This document shows, piece by piece, positions 29,601 to 41,310 of a stretch of DNA of 64,000 nucleotides. Below the pieces are notes generated by a model. The model worked only from the letters and a program-made list of their open reading frames with translations. It was not told where the DNA came from and made no database searches. The first letter of the stretch is position 1. Each line of letters opens with the position of its first letter. Origin of the DNA: Variovorax flavidus (GTDB lineage Bacteria > Pseudomonadota > Gammaproteobacteria > Burkholderiales > Burkholderiaceae_C); NCBI RefSeq assembly GCF_030317145.1, contig NZ_JASZYE010000001.1:1860001-1924000 (forward strand), given 5' to 3'. The translations under genes were made by a program, and so were the position numbers.

Positions 29601-30353
29601 ATGCCATTCCGTTCGCAACCTTTTTCCTTGTTTCGCAAAAAATTCCCGCTCGTGCGCCATGGCGGCGCCGCCCTCCTCGCCCTGGCGCTCAGCGCCTGCG
29701 GCGGCAAGAGTGCAGACACGCCGGTCACCGGCGCCGTGCCGGCGACGCCCGGCGTGGTCGCCGCCGCCCGGCCGATGCCCGACAAGACCTCCGCCGACTG
29801 CTCCGTGGTGTTCTACGGCGACTCGATCCTCAACGGCTCCTACGTCAAGGAAGAGTTGTCCATGCGCCACGCGCGCCATCCTGCTGCTGAACTCAAGGCG
29901 CAGCGCCCGGCCTGGCGTATCGACGACCGCACCGTGCCGGGCCAGTCCCTGGCGAAGGTGGCCAAGGGATTCCACGGCGATCCGAGGGACGCCCGCGTGG
30001 TCGTGATCGAAAGCGGCATTGCCGAGGGCTGGTCCGGCGGTACGGTGCTGACCCACTTGCCTTGGATGATCGAAGCCGTGCGCTTCGAGGGGAAGATTCC
30101 GGTGCTGACCGGCTACTCCCGGCAGACGCCGAATGCCTTCATGACGCCGGACAAGCTGGCGGGCCGCGACCGCATCGACGACGAAGCGAAGCGGCTGGCG
30201 CGCGACATGGACGTCGAGTTCGCCGATTTCGGATCGGCCGGTCCGGCCGAGCTCATCGACGACGTGCATCCGACCCAGGAGTACAGCCTGCGTTTGACCG
30301 CCAAGCTGATCGAGGCGCTCGACCGCGTGGCGCCGGAATGCAGCCACCACTGA
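29601..30353 (+). CDS. SGNH/GDSL-type hydrolase lipoprotein
   Basis: Predicted lipoprotein of 250 residues; the signal ends LALSAC (lipobox Cys33), so it would be anchored outside the inner membrane. Block I is FYGDSILNG with Ser75, and the C-terminal DVHP (221-224) supplies Asp221 and His223. The family includes esterases and carbohydrate acetyl-hydrolases; the substrate is unknown. The ATG at 29601 gives a short n-region RSQPFSLFRKKFPLVRH before the hydrophobic core; an earlier in-frame start at 29553 is possible. Confidence 0.75.
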   Translation: MPFRSQPFSLFRKKFPLVRHGGAALLALALSACGGKSADTPVTGAVPATPGVVAAARPMPDKTSADCSVVFYGDSILNGSYVKEELSMRHARHPAAELKAQRPAWRIDDRTVPGQSLAKVAKGFHGDPRDARVVVIESGIAEGWSGGTVLTHLPWMIEAVRFEGKIPVLTGYSRQTPNAFMTPDKLAGRDRIDDEAKRLARDMDVEFADFGSAGPAELIDDVHPTQEYSLRLTAKLIEALDRVAPECSHH

Positions 30354-30420
30354 TCCCGCAGCCCTTGAGCATTCGGGCATGGCAGCGCGCCCCGACGCGC
30401 TGACCCTACACTGCCCCCTC

Positions 30421-31347
30421 ATGGAGTTGCGACAGCTACGTTATTTCGTCAAGGTCTGCGAGCTACGCAGCATGGGCCGCGCGGCGGTCGAGCTGGGTGT
30501 GGTCACCTCGGCCCTGAGCCAGCAGATCAGCCGCCTCGAAGGCGAACTCAGCACCCGCCTGCTGCAACGCGCATCGACGGGTGTCACGCCGACCGACGCG
30601 GGCGTGGCCTTCCTGCACCAGGCCCAGCTCACGCTGCGCCATGCCGACGACGCGGTTCGCGCCGCGCAGCAGGCGCGCCTCTCGGGCCACGTGAGCGTGG
30701 GGCTGGCGCCGACCACGGCTTCGGTGCTCGGCGTGCCGCTCATGCAGGCGATGCGCGAGCGCTACCCGGATGTGCGGCTGCACCTGGTGGAGTCGCTCTC
30801 CGGCCACCTCGCAACGATGCTCGAGGCGCGGCAACTCGATCTCGCCGTGCTGTTCCAGACGGACACGCCGCGCCGCTGGAGCGTCTCCCCCCTGCTCGAC
30901 GAAAAACTGTATGTGATCGCGTCGCCCCTCCTGGCAAAACGACCGGCCGGTGCCAAGGTGCGCCTGTCGCAGTTGGCCGGCGTGCCGCTCATCCTGCCCA
31001 GCTCAGGCCATGGATTGCGCGCGACGCTCACGGCCGCCTTCGCGCGGGCGCGCGTCGAGCCGGCCGTCGTCGCGGAAATCGACGGCCTCGCCCTCCTGAT
31101 GGATGCGGTGCTCGCCGGCCAGGGCGCGACCATCCAGCCCGGCGCCGCGACCGCGCGCCACCCCGCGGGCGACGTGCACCTCAGCCAGATCACCGACGCG
31201 CACGTCGGCCGCCGCAACCTGCTGGTGAGCCTCTCCGACGACGAACTCTCCCCCGCCGCGCTGGCGACCCGCGTGGTGGTGGCCGACACGGCGCGTGCAC
31301 TGGTGCGCGAGGGCCGTTGGGCCGGCGCGAGTCTTCTCGAAAACTGA
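30421..31347 (+). CDS. LysR-type regulator of the tcu genes (TcuR-like)
   Basis: Transcription regulator of 308 residues. The winged helix-turn-helix is at the N-terminus (MELRQLRYFVKVCEL through LTxxGxxF-like segment) and the effector domain follows from about 90. It lies 77 bases upstream of tcuA on the same strand, unlike the usual divergent LysR layout. In Salmonella, TcuR activates tcuABC in response to tricarballylate; the same role here is inferred from position. Nac/CynR-like proteins are the nearest alternatives. Confidence 0.82.
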   Translation: MELRQLRYFVKVCELRSMGRAAVELGVVTSALSQQISRLEGELSTRLLQRASTGVTPTDAGVAFLHQAQLTLRHADDAVRAAQQARLSGHVSVGLAPTTASVLGVPLMQAMRERYPDVRLHLVESLSGHLATMLEARQLDLAVLFQTDTPRRWSVSPLLDEKLYVIASPLLAKRPAGAKVRLSQLAGVPLILPSSGHGLRATLTAAFARARVEPAVVAEIDGLALLMDAVLAGQGATIQPGAATARHPAGDVHLSQITDAHVGRRNLLVSLSDDELSPAALATRVVVADTARALVREGRWAGASLLEN

Positions 31348-31424
31348 ACACCTGTTGCCCGATCCGCTCTTTCGCGTGAAGGGCCGACTCCCTACAGTCT
31401 CCTGACCCCACAAGGAGACACAAC

Positions 31425-32846
31425 GTGATCGATGTACTGGTCGTCGGCGGCGGCAATGCTGCGCTGTGCGCCGCGCTCATGGCGCGAGAGGCCGGCGCCA
31501 GCGTCCTTCTGCTCGAAGCCTCGCCGCGCGAATGGCGAGGCGGCAACTCGCAGCACACACGCAACCTGCGCTGCATGCACGATGCCCCGCAGGACGTTCT
31601 GGTCGACGCCTACCCTGAAGAGGAGTACTGGCAGGACCTGCTGAAGGTCACGGGCGGCCAGACCGATGAGCACCTCGCTCGCATGGCGATCCGCGCGTCC
31701 TCCAACTGCCGCGACTGGATGCGAAGCCACGGCGTGCATTTCCAGCCACCGCTGTCGGGGGCACTGCACGTGGCGCGCACCAATGCCTTCTTCATGGGCG
31801 GCGGCAAGGCCCTGGTCAATGCCTACTTCCGCAGCGCGGAGGCGCTGGGCGTGCAGGTGCGCTACGACACGCCGGTGGTGTCGGTGGAAATGCAGGAGGG
31901 CCGCTTCGTCGCGGTCCGCACCGCCGCCGGCGAACGCATTGCCGCTCGCGCCTGCGTACTGGCGGCGGGCGGCTTCGAGTCGAACATCGAGTGGCTGCGC
32001 GAGGCCTGGGGCCAGAACGAGCGTGGCGAATGGCCCGCCGACAACTTCCTGATTCGCGGCACCCGCTTCAACATGGGCGTTCTGCTCAAGCACATGATCG
32101 ACGCCGGCGCGGACGCGATTGGCGATCCGACGCAGGCGCACATGGTCGCCATCGACGCGCGCGCACCGCTCTACGACGGCGGCATCTGCACGCGCATCGA
32201 CTGCGTGTCGCTGGGCGTGGTGGTCAACCGGCACGCCGAGCGCTTCTACGACGAGGGCGAGGACTTCTGGCCCAAGCGCTATGCCATCTGGGGGCGGCTC
32301 GTCGCACAGCAGCCGGACCAGATCGCCTGGTCGATCATCGACGCCAAGGCCGTGGGCCGCTTCATGCCGCCGGTGTTCCCGGGCACGCGGGCGGACTCGC
32401 TGCCGGAGCTTGCGCGACAGCTCGGGCTCGACGAGGCACGCTTCACCGCCACGGTCGAGGCCTACAACGCCGCCTGCCGCACGGGCACCTTCGATCACAC
32501 GCAACTCGACGACTGCCACACCGAAGGACTCTCGCCCGCCAAGACGCACTGGGCGCGCCCGATCGACACCGCGCCCTTCTACGGTTATGCGCTGCGGCCC
32601 GGCATCACCTTCACCTACCTGGGCCTGAAGGTCAACGAGGACTCCGCGGTGCACTTCGACGGCGTGCCGAGCGACAACCTCTTCGTCGCCGGCGAAATGA
32701 TGGCCGGCAACGTGCTCGGCAAGGGCTACACGGCCGGCGTCGGCATGGCCATCGGCACTGCATTCGGCCGCATCGCCGGCACTCGCGCGGCCGAGGCAGC
32801 CGCCCACGCCAAGACGGCCAGAACGGACCACCATGCAACAGCTTGA
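31425..32846 (+). CDS. tcuA: FAD-dependent tricarballylate dehydrogenase
   Basis: Oxidises tricarballylate to cis-aconitate with FAD. It has 473 residues, close to the Salmonella protein. The dinucleotide fold is at the start, [17 protein letters not shown], with the ADP ribose-binding acid in LLEASP. The C-terminal [30 protein letters not shown] segment is the FAD-contacting end of the fumarate reductase/succinate dehydrogenase flavoprotein superfamily. The start is GTG at 31425 with AAGGAGAC upstream. It overlaps tcuB by 14 bases. Confidence 0.93.
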   Translation: MIDVLVVGGGNAALCAALMAREAGASVLLLEASPREWRGGNSQHTRNLRCMHDAPQDVLVDAYPEEEYWQDLLKVTGGQTDEHLARMAIRASSNCRDWMRSHGVHFQPPLSGALHVARTNAFFMGGGKALVNAYFRSAEALGVQVRYDTPVVSVEMQEGRFVAVRTAAGERIAARACVLAAGGFESNIEWLREAWGQNERGEWPADNFLIRGTRFNMGVLLKHMIDAGADAIGDPTQAHMVAIDARAPLYDGGICTRIDCVSLGVVVNRHAERFYDEGEDFWPKRYAIWGRLVAQQPDQIAWSIIDAKAVGRFMPPVFPGTRADSLPELARQLGLDEARFTATVEAYNAACRTGTFDHTQLDDCHTEGLSPAKTHWARPIDTAPFYGYALRPGITFTYLGLKVNEDSAVHFDGVPSDNLFVAGEMMAGNVLGKGYTAGVGMAIGTAFGRIAGTRAAEAAAHAKTARTDHHATA

Positions 32847-34017
32847 AGCCCTGACACGCGAAGCCGCGTCGCTCGCCGCCGGCGGGCGCACCGTCATACC
32901 CATCCTCACCGCGAACGAAACCGAAGTCGCGCGGCAGATGCAGATCTGCAATGCCTGCCGCTACTGCGAGGGCTTCTGCGCGGTCTTCCCCGCAATGACC
33001 CGCCGGCTCGAGTTCGGCAAGGCCGACATCCACTTTCTCGCGAACCTGTGCCACAACTGCGGCGCCTGCCTGCATGCCTGCCAGTACGCGCCGCCGCACG
33101 AATTCGCCGTCAACGTGCCGAAGGCCATGGCCGAAGTGCGCGGGCAGACCTATGTCGACTACGCGTGGCCGCCGGCTCTGGGCAAGCTGTACCAGCGCAA
33201 CGGGCTCACCCTGTCGCTCGCGGTGGCGGCCGGGCTGGCACTGTTCCTGATCATGGCCGTTGCGATGAACGGCACGCTGTGGGGAGGCAAGCTTCAGGGC
33301 AACTTCTACAACCTCTTCCCGCACAACCTGCTGGTCAGCCTGTTCGCGCCCGTTTTCCTGTTCGCTGCGCTGGCACTGACCATGGGCGTGCGCCGCTTCT
33401 GGCGCGACGTGACGCCCGCCACCAGCGGTGCGCCACTGAGCGCTCCCGCTGCCGCCGAGGCCACCGATGCGGTGCTGCGGCTGAAGTACCTCGACGGCGG
33501 ACACGGCCAAGGCTGCAACAACGAGGACGACGCGTACACGCTCTCGCGCCGGCGCTTCCACCACTTCACCTTCTACGGCTTCATGCTGTGCTTTGCCGCG
33601 ACCGCGCTGGCGACGGTCTACCACTACGTGTTCGGCTGGGTCGCGCCCTATGACCTGCCCAGCCTGCCGAAGCTGCTGGGCGTGGCCGGCGGGCTGAGCC
33701 TGCTGGTCGGCACCGCAGGGCTGTGGAACCTGAACCGCCGTCGCCATCCCTCGCACGGCGACGTGGCCCAGAAGCCGATGGACCTCGGCTTCATCGCTCT
33801 GCTCTTCCTGACCAGCGCCACCGGCCTCGGGTTGTGGCTGGGCCGCGGCACACCCGCGCTGGCCGTGCTGCTCTGCCTGCACCTGGGCGCGGTGATGGCG
33901 CTGTTCGCCACGCTCCCCTACGGCAAGTTCGCGCACGGCATCTTCCGCACCGCCTCGCTGCTGCGCCACGCGATCGAGAAGCGCCAACCCAACCCGATCG
34001 GGCTGGGCGCCGACTGA
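32833..34017 (+). CDS. tcuB: Tricarballylate utilisation iron-sulfur membrane protein
   Basis: Electron-transfer partner that reoxidises TcuA and passes electrons to the quinone pool. It has 394 residues. Two 4Fe-4S motifs are complete: Cys39, 42, 45, 49 and Cys73, 76, 79, 83. The rest carries about six membrane helices with several histidines (for example [11 protein letters not shown]) suited to heme binding. It matches TcuB/CitB-like proteins. The 14-base overlap with tcuA implies coupled synthesis. Confidence 0.93.
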   Translation: MQQLEALTREAASLAAGGRTVIPILTANETEVARQMQICNACRYCEGFCAVFPAMTRRLEFGKADIHFLANLCHNCGACLHACQYAPPHEFAVNVPKAMAEVRGQTYVDYAWPPALGKLYQRNGLTLSLAVAAGLALFLIMAVAMNGTLWGGKLQGNFYNLFPHNLLVSLFAPVFLFAALALTMGVRRFWRDVTPATSGAPLSAPAAAEATDAVLRLKYLDGGHGQGCNNEDDAYTLSRRRFHHFTFYGFMLCFAATALATVYHYVFGWVAPYDLPSLPKLLGVAGGLSLLVGTAGLWNLNRRRHPSHGDVAQKPMDLGFIALLFLTSATGLGLWLGRGTPALAVLLCLHLGAVMALFATLPYGKFAHGIFRTASLLRHAIEKRQPNPIGLGAD

Positions 34018-34051
34018 ACAACACAAGACGACAACCACTCCGGAGATCACG

Positions 34052-35029
34052 ATGAACAAACGCCAACTGCTGAGCGCCATGACGCTGGCCATCGCCACCT
34101 TGCCGCTGGCAGGCATCGGCCACGCGCAGGATTTCCCGCCTTCGAAGCCGGTCACGCTGGTCGTCGGTTTCGCGCCTGGCGGTGCAGCCGATGCCGCAGC
34201 GCGCCTGATCGCCAAGAAGCTGGCCGAGAACATCGGCCAGAGCGTAGTGGTCGACAACAAGGCCGGCGCCGGCGGCAACATCGCGCACCAGCAAGTGGCC
34301 GCCGCTCCCGCCGATGGCTCCGTGCTGCTGTTCGGCTCGATCGGCCCGCTGACCATTGCGCCGCACGTGATGAAGGTCAGCTACGACCCGTTCAAGGATC
34401 TGGCGGCGGTGTCCGGCGGCGTGAACTTTCCGAACGTGCTCGTGGTTCACCAGGGCGTGGGCGTCAAGAACCTCGCGGAGTTCGTCGCGCTGGCCAAGAA
34501 GAAGCAGGGCGGCGTGGACTTCGCGTCCACCGGCGCTGGCTCGGCCTCGCACCTGGCGGGCGAATTGTTCAACCAACGCGCCGGCGTCGACATGGTGCAC
34601 GTGCCGTACAAGGGCGGCGCGCCCGCGCTCACCGACCTGCTCGGCCAGCGGATCGCTTCGTACTTCTCCGCGCCGCCGACCGCGATGCCCTACGTGGAGG
34701 CCGGCAAGCTGATCCCCCTCGCGACCACGGGTCTGAAGCGCCCGGCGTACCTGCCCAACATCCCGACGGTGGCCGAATCGGGCTACCCCGGTTTCGAGGC
34801 GCTGAACTGGTACGCCTTCGTCGCGCCCGGCAAGACCCCGGCCCCGATCCTCGACCGCTGGAACGTCGAGATCGTCAAGGTGCTCAACGACCCCGGCGTC
34901 AAGGATGCCCTGAACAAGCACGGCCTGACCCCGCAGCCGACCTCGCGCGCCGAACTCACGGCGTTCATGAGAAGCGAGGACGCCAAGTGGAGCGCCATCG
35001 TCCGGGAGCGGAAGATCACGGCCAACTGA
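34052..35029 (+). CDS. Tripartite tricarboxylate transporter substrate-binding protein (Bug/TctC family)
   Basis: Periplasmic receptor of 325 residues with signal peptide (1-25, ending GHAQD). The Bug-family motifs are PVTLVVGFAPGGAADAAAR near the N-terminus and VPYKGGAPALTDLLGQ in the middle. It directly follows tcuB, so it probably binds tricarballylate or citrate. Uptake would need TctA/TctB-type membrane parts, which are not in the window. CGGAGATCACG precedes the ATG. The Salmonella locus uses TcuC, a different transporter class, in this position. Confidence 0.9.
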   Translation: MNKRQLLSAMTLAIATLPLAGIGHAQDFPPSKPVTLVVGFAPGGAADAAARLIAKKLAENIGQSVVVDNKAGAGGNIAHQQVAAAPADGSVLLFGSIGPLTIAPHVMKVSYDPFKDLAAVSGGVNFPNVLVVHQGVGVKNLAEFVALAKKKQGGVDFASTGAGSASHLAGELFNQRAGVDMVHVPYKGGAPALTDLLGQRIASYFSAPPTAMPYVEAGKLIPLATTGLKRPAYLPNIPTVAESGYPGFEALNWYAFVAPGKTPAPILDRWNVEIVKVLNDPGVKDALNKHGLTPQPTSRAELTAFMRSEDAKWSAIVRERKITAN

Positions 35030-35030
35030 G

Positions 35031-35049
35031 GCCCGAGCCGCACTCGGGC
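35031..35049. terminator. Hairpin between tctC-like gene and aspartase gene
   Basis: GCCCGAG and its perfect complement CTCGGGC are separated by 5 bases. It lies one base past the TctC-like stop and 14 bases before the aspartase gene end (convergent genes). There is no T-run, so termination strength is uncertain. Confidence 0.5.
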
Positions 35050-35063
35050 GCTCGTTCGCGCGT

Positions 35064-36485
<1,422 letters not shown>

Positions 36486-36589
36486 GGCGTTCTTTCGTTG
36501 GTGCCCGGCGTGCGAGCGATGTCTCCGAAGCGAGTTATCCATGAATGCCGCGCTGCGGTCAATGCGCCAGCGCCCGATGCCTTCCCGCC

Positions 36590-37474
36590 TCAGTCGTGCA
36601 TCAGTTCCCCGATCAGTTCCCGCACGATCGACAATCCCGGCGCCTCGGTGCGCCGGCGCAGCGTCACCAAGCCGAAGCGCGCAACTCTTTCGATCGGCGG
36701 CGTCATCTTCAGCTCGACCAGATCGGGCGCGGCCGCGCGAATCGCCAGCAGCACGGCATCGCTCTGGCGGGCCACGTCGACCAGGCTGGCGACCTCCTCG
36801 CACTGCAGGGTCACGCAATGTTCCGGATGCGCGTCGGGGCCGTAGGTCTCGATCAGGCTTCGCGCCACCTCCTCGCTTAGCGGCGTGGAGGCGATCGGAT
36901 AGCGCTGCACGGCCTCGAAGGTCACGCCCTTGCGCAGGCGCGTCAGCGGATGGCCGCGGCGGCACATGAAGACGCCCCGCATCTCGCGCAGCTCGCTCAC
37001 CTGCAGGTCGGCAGCAGGATCCAGCGATCGGGCATCGACCACCAGCGCATCGAGCGTTCGTGCGCGCAGGGCTTGCGCCAGCAGGTCGGTGCCGCCCCGC
37101 GCCACGACCACACGCACCTTGGGATGCCGCGTCGCCATGCGCATCAGCAGCGGCGTCATCAGCATCGCGCCGGGGCCCGAGCCCATGCCGATGCGAAGCA
37201 CGCCGCCCTGCCCCTCGCGCATCTGGCGGCCGCTGTCGCGCAGCTCGCCGGCCTCGAACACCAGCTGACGTGCGCGCGCCACCACCTCGTGGCCGAAAGA
37301 CGTGAGCTCGCTGCGCCGCCCGACGCGGTCGAACAGGGGCATGCCGAGTTCGTCCTCCAGCGCGCGGATGCTGCGGCTGAGCGCCGGCTGCGTGATGTAC
37401 ATCGCCTGCGCGGACTTGCTGAACGAGCCGCTCTCCGCGAGCGCGATCAGGTGGCGGAGTTGCACGAGCGTCAT
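36590..37474 (-). CDS. LysR-type transcriptional regulator
   Basis: Regulator of 294 residues. The DNA-binding helices read LIALAESGSFSKSAQAMYITQPALSRSIRALEDELG at the N-terminus, and the effector domain begins near 92 (LRIGMGSGPGA). It lies between aspA (same strand, downstream) and the Bug receptor gene (divergent). It is positioned to control both. The inducer is unknown; aspartate, an N-acyl amino acid or the Bug ligand are candidates by context. Confidence 0.92.
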   Translation of the reverse strand: MTLVQLRHLIALAESGSFSKSAQAMYITQPALSRSIRALEDELGMPLFDRVGRRSELTSFGHEVVARARQLVFEAGELRDSGRQMREGQGGVLRIGMGSGPGAMLMTPLLMRMATRHPKVRVVVARGGTDLLAQALRARTLDALVVDARSLDPAADLQVSELREMRGVFMCRRGHPLTRLRKGVTFEAVQRYPIASTPLSEEVARSLIETYGPDAHPEHCVTLQCEEVASLVDVARQSDAVLLAIRAAAPDLVELKMTPPIERVARFGLVTLRRRTEAPGLSIVRELIGELMHD

Positions 37475-37494
37475 GGCGTGCCTTTTCCATATGT

Positions 37495-37535
37495 ATGCAT
37501 TGGAGTAATGCTAATCCCAACAACAATGCATTGGA
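37495..37535. promoter_or_regulatory. Likely LysR binding region: dyad plus 10-bp direct repeats
   Basis: ATGCATTGGA occurs at 37495-37504 and again at 37526-37535, start-to-start 31 bp or about three DNA turns. The first copy is part of the dyad GCATT-N5-AATGC (37497-37511), which fits the LysR T-N11-A rule (T37496, A37508). This lies in the 169-bp gap between the divergent LysR and Bug genes. Confidence 0.65.
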
Positions 37536-37643
37536 TGTTCTTTTGCAGCGCTCCTACGATGCGTTTCGCGTCAGGACACCAGGACGCCGTCGCCGAGCCA
37601 GTCATCCCCACAGGCGCCCACGCAGGCGCCACCCAGGAGTTCT

Positions 37644-38624
<981 letters not shown>

Positions 38625-38632
38625 GGAACACC

Positions 38633-39820
38633 ATGACGACTGCGACCCTGCTCGACGCGCTGCACCAGCAAGCGGATGAATTCATCGGCCTGCGACGCGA
38701 CATCCACCATCACCCCGAACTGGCATTCGACGAGCACCGCACCTCCGAACTGGTGGCCTCGAAGCTCAAGGCATGGGGCTACGAGGTCGAGCGCGGCCTC
38801 GGCGGCACCGGCGTGGTGGGCCGGCTCCGGCGCGGCGACGGCACGCGGCAGCTCGGCCTGCGTGCCGACATGGACGCCCTGCCGATCGACGAAGCCACCG
38901 GCCTGGCCTACGCCAGCAGCCACCAGGGTGTGATGCACGCCTGCGGCCACGATGGCCACACGGCCATGCTGCTCGCGGCAGCGCACCACCTGGCCCATCG
39001 CGGCCGCTTCTCCGGCACGCTGAACCTGATCTTCCAGCCGGCCGAGGAAGGCGGCGGCGGCGCGCTGCGGATGATGCAGGACGGCCTCTTCGACAAGTAC
39101 CCCTGCGACGCGATCTTCGCGATGCACAACATGCCGGGCACGCCGCAAGGCCGGCTGGTGCTGCGCGAAGGCGCCGCGATGGCATCGTCCGACTACGCCA
39201 CGGTCACGCTCACCGGCATCGGCGGCCACGGCGCTTTGCCGCACCGCACGGCCGACCCGGTCGTGGCGGCGGCGAGCATCGTGATGGCGCTGCAGACCAT
39301 CGTGTCGCGCAACATCGACCCGCTGCAGATGGCGGTGGTCACCGTGGGCGCGCTGCATGCCGGCAAGGCCAACAACGTGATCCCGCAGACAGCGACGATG
39401 GAGCTGAGCGTTCGCGCGCTCGATCGCGAAGTCCGCGCCCTGCTGGAACAACGCATCAAGGCGCTGATCACCGCGCAGGCCGAGAGCTTCGGCGTCACTG
39501 CCACGATCGACTGGAAGCCCGGCTATGCGGTGCTGGTCAACACCCCCGAGGAGACGGCCTTCGCGCGCGAGGTGGCGCTCGAACTGGTCGGCGCCGATCG
39601 CGTCACGCTGCAAGGCCCGGCATTGTCCGGCAGCGAGGACTTCGCCTTCATGCTGGAGAAGGTGCCGGGCAGCTACCTGCTGATCGGCAACGGCGCCGGC
39701 GAGGGGGACGGCCACGGCGCATGCATGGTGCACAACCCGGGCTACGACTTCAACGACGCCAACGTCGCCATCGGCTCGGCCTACTGGGTGCTGCTGGCGG
39801 AGCGCTTCCTGGCCGGCTGA
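38633..39820 (+). CDS. M20 family amidohydrolase (hippurate hydrolase-like)
   Basis: Metal-dependent hydrolase of 395 residues that removes an acyl group from an N-acyl amino acid or similar amide. Metal ligands and catalytic residues are visible: Asp79 region in LRADMDALP, His and Cys in HACGHDGH (102-109), and Glu138-Glu139 in PAEEGGGG. A lid/dimerisation domain lies between about 185 and 300. It follows the Bug receptor gene in one operon with AAGGAAC before its ATG. The exact substrate (hippurate, N-acetyl or N-carbamoyl amino acid) is not decided by sequence. Confidence 0.9.
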   Translation: MTTATLLDALHQQADEFIGLRRDIHHHPELAFDEHRTSELVASKLKAWGYEVERGLGGTGVVGRLRRGDGTRQLGLRADMDALPIDEATGLAYASSHQGVMHACGHDGHTAMLLAAAHHLAHRGRFSGTLNLIFQPAEEGGGGALRMMQDGLFDKYPCDAIFAMHNMPGTPQGRLVLREGAAMASSDYATVTLTGIGGHGALPHRTADPVVAAASIVMALQTIVSRNIDPLQMAVVTVGALHAGKANNVIPQTATMELSVRALDREVRALLEQRIKALITAQAESFGVTATIDWKPGYAVLVNTPEETAFAREVALELVGADRVTLQGPALSGSEDFAFMLEKVPGSYLLIGNGAGEGDGHGACMVHNPGYDFNDANVAIGSAYWVLLAERFLAG

Positions 39821-39892
39821 AAAAGGCCGGGCCGTTCGGCTGGTGGGAAGGCGCGGCGACATAGCGTGCGGGGTCGCTCATACTGCGTCCCC

Positions 39893-40531
39893 ATGGTCCA
39901 TCCGCTCCATCACCGCCCTCGTGCCCTGCTCATCGTCTCGGCCGTCCTGATCGCGCTGCTGGCCTTGTCGGGCCTGCACCCCTACGACCGCGTCACCTGG
40001 TGGATGGAGGTGGCCCCGGTGCTCATCGCATTGCCGCTGATGTGGGCGACCGGGCGGCGGTTTCCGCTCACGCCGCTGCTCTATGGGTTGATCTTCCTGC
40101 ACTGCTGCGTGTTGATGCTGGGCGGCGCCTACAGCTATGCGCGCGTGCCGCTCGGCTTCTGGCTGCAGGACCTGATGCACCTGGGCCGCAATCCCTACGA
40201 CAAGATCGGACACTTCATGCAGGGCTTCGTGCCGGCGCTGATCGCACGGGAAATCCTGCTGCGCGGGCAGTACGTGCGGGGCCGGAAGATGCTCGCCTTC
40301 GTCGTCGTCTGCATCGTGATGGCGATCAGCGCCAGCTACGAGCTCATCGAGTGGGCGGCCGCCCTGGCGATGGGCCAGGGTGCGGACGAGTTCCTCGGCA
40401 CGCAGGGCGATCCGTGGGACACGCAGTCGGACATGTTCATGGCGCTTGTCGGGTCCGTAGCCGCGCTGCTGCTGTTGTCACGCGTGCACGACCGGCAACT
40501 TGCGTCGCTGCTGGCCCGCTCGCGGTCGTAG
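39893..40531 (+). CDS. DUF2238 membrane protein (YjdF-like)
   Basis: Inner-membrane protein of 212 residues with about six hydrophobic helices. The family pattern includes NPYDKIGHFMQGFVPALIARE and the C-terminal GDPWDTQSDMFMALVGS, the typical DUF2238 block. Function unknown. The ATG at 39893 is used; a GTG at 39866 is in frame upstream. It is convergent with fliA, nine bases away, and does not belong to either neighbouring pathway. Confidence 0.85.
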   Translation: MVHPLHHRPRALLIVSAVLIALLALSGLHPYDRVTWWMEVAPVLIALPLMWATGRRFPLTPLLYGLIFLHCCVLMLGGAYSYARVPLGFWLQDLMHLGRNPYDKIGHFMQGFVPALIAREILLRGQYVRGRKMLAFVVVCIVMAISASYELIEWAAALAMGQGADEFLGTQGDPWDTQSDMFMALVGSVAALLLLSRVHDRQLASLLARSRS

Positions 40532-40540
40532 CGACCTTCC

Positions 40541-41275
40541 TTACAACAGCTCTTTCAGGCTGGCCCGCAACCGGCTGATGGCCTGGCTGTGCAACTGGCA
40601 CACGCGGCTCTGGCTCACTTCCAGGATCGCGCCGATCTCGCGCAGGTTCAGTTCTTCCTCGTAGTACAGGTTCAGCAACAACTGGTCGCGCTCGGGCAGC
40701 GCCGAGATGGCATCCACCAGCTGGTGCCGAAAACCGCTTTCCAGCAGCTGCTCCAGCGGGTCATCGCTCCCGCGCTGTCCCTTGCGCGCTTCCTGCGCAT
40801 GCATGTCGATGAAGGGGTTGTCCGACTCGCCCTTCGCGAAGTCTTCGACATACAGGAGCTGGCAGCCCTGGATTTCCTGCAGCAGCGATTGGTACGCCTC
40901 CAGGTCCATCTTCAGCTCCCTGGCGATCTCCCCTTCCGTGGGCGGCCGGCCGAGCCGGTGCTCGAGTGCCTGGATGGCCTTTTCGACGCCGCGCGCCGAC
41001 TGGCGCAGGCCTCGCGAGCCCCAGTCGCTGGCACGCAGCTCGTCGAGCATGGCGCCGCGAATGCGCTGGCTGACGAAGGTCTCGAACTGCGCGCCCTTGT
41101 TGTCCTGGTAGCGGCTGGATGCATCGAGCAGGCCGATCATCCCGGCCTGGATCAGGTCGTCCAGCTCCACGCTGGCGGGCAGCTTGGCGATCATCTGGAG
41201 CGCGATGCGGCGCACCATCGGCTGGTGCTGCTCCAGCAGATGGGACTTTTCAATGGTTCCCTGCGCGGTGTACAC
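40541..41275 (-). CDS. fliA: Flagellar sigma factor 28
   Basis: Directs RNA polymerase to late flagellar genes such as flagellin and chemotaxis genes. It has 244 residues. Region 2 is visible in ELDDLIQAGMIGLLDASSRY, region 3 in GRPPTEGEIARELKMD, and region 4 helix-turn-helix in LREIGAILEVSQSRVCQLHSQA. The start is a GTG at 41275 with AAGGA six bases upstream; the frame runs further upstream but without a better start. FlgM would inhibit it; flgM is not in the window. It ends the flhB-flhA-flhF-flhG-fliA unit, 35 bases after flhG. Confidence 0.95.
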   Translation of the reverse strand: MYTAQGTIEKSHLLEQHQPMVRRIALQMIAKLPASVELDDLIQAGMIGLLDASSRYQDNKGAQFETFVSQRIRGAMLDELRASDWGSRGLRQSARGVEKAIQALEHRLGRPPTEGEIARELKMDLEAYQSLLQEIQGCQLLYVEDFAKGESDNPFIDMHAQEARKGQRGSDDPLEQLLESGFRHQLVDAISALPERDQLLLNLYYEEELNLREIGAILEVSQSRVCQLHSQAISRLRASLKELL

Positions 41276-41310
41276 GTTCAGTCCTTTTTTCCGTTGTTCG
41301 GTTCTGCGGG

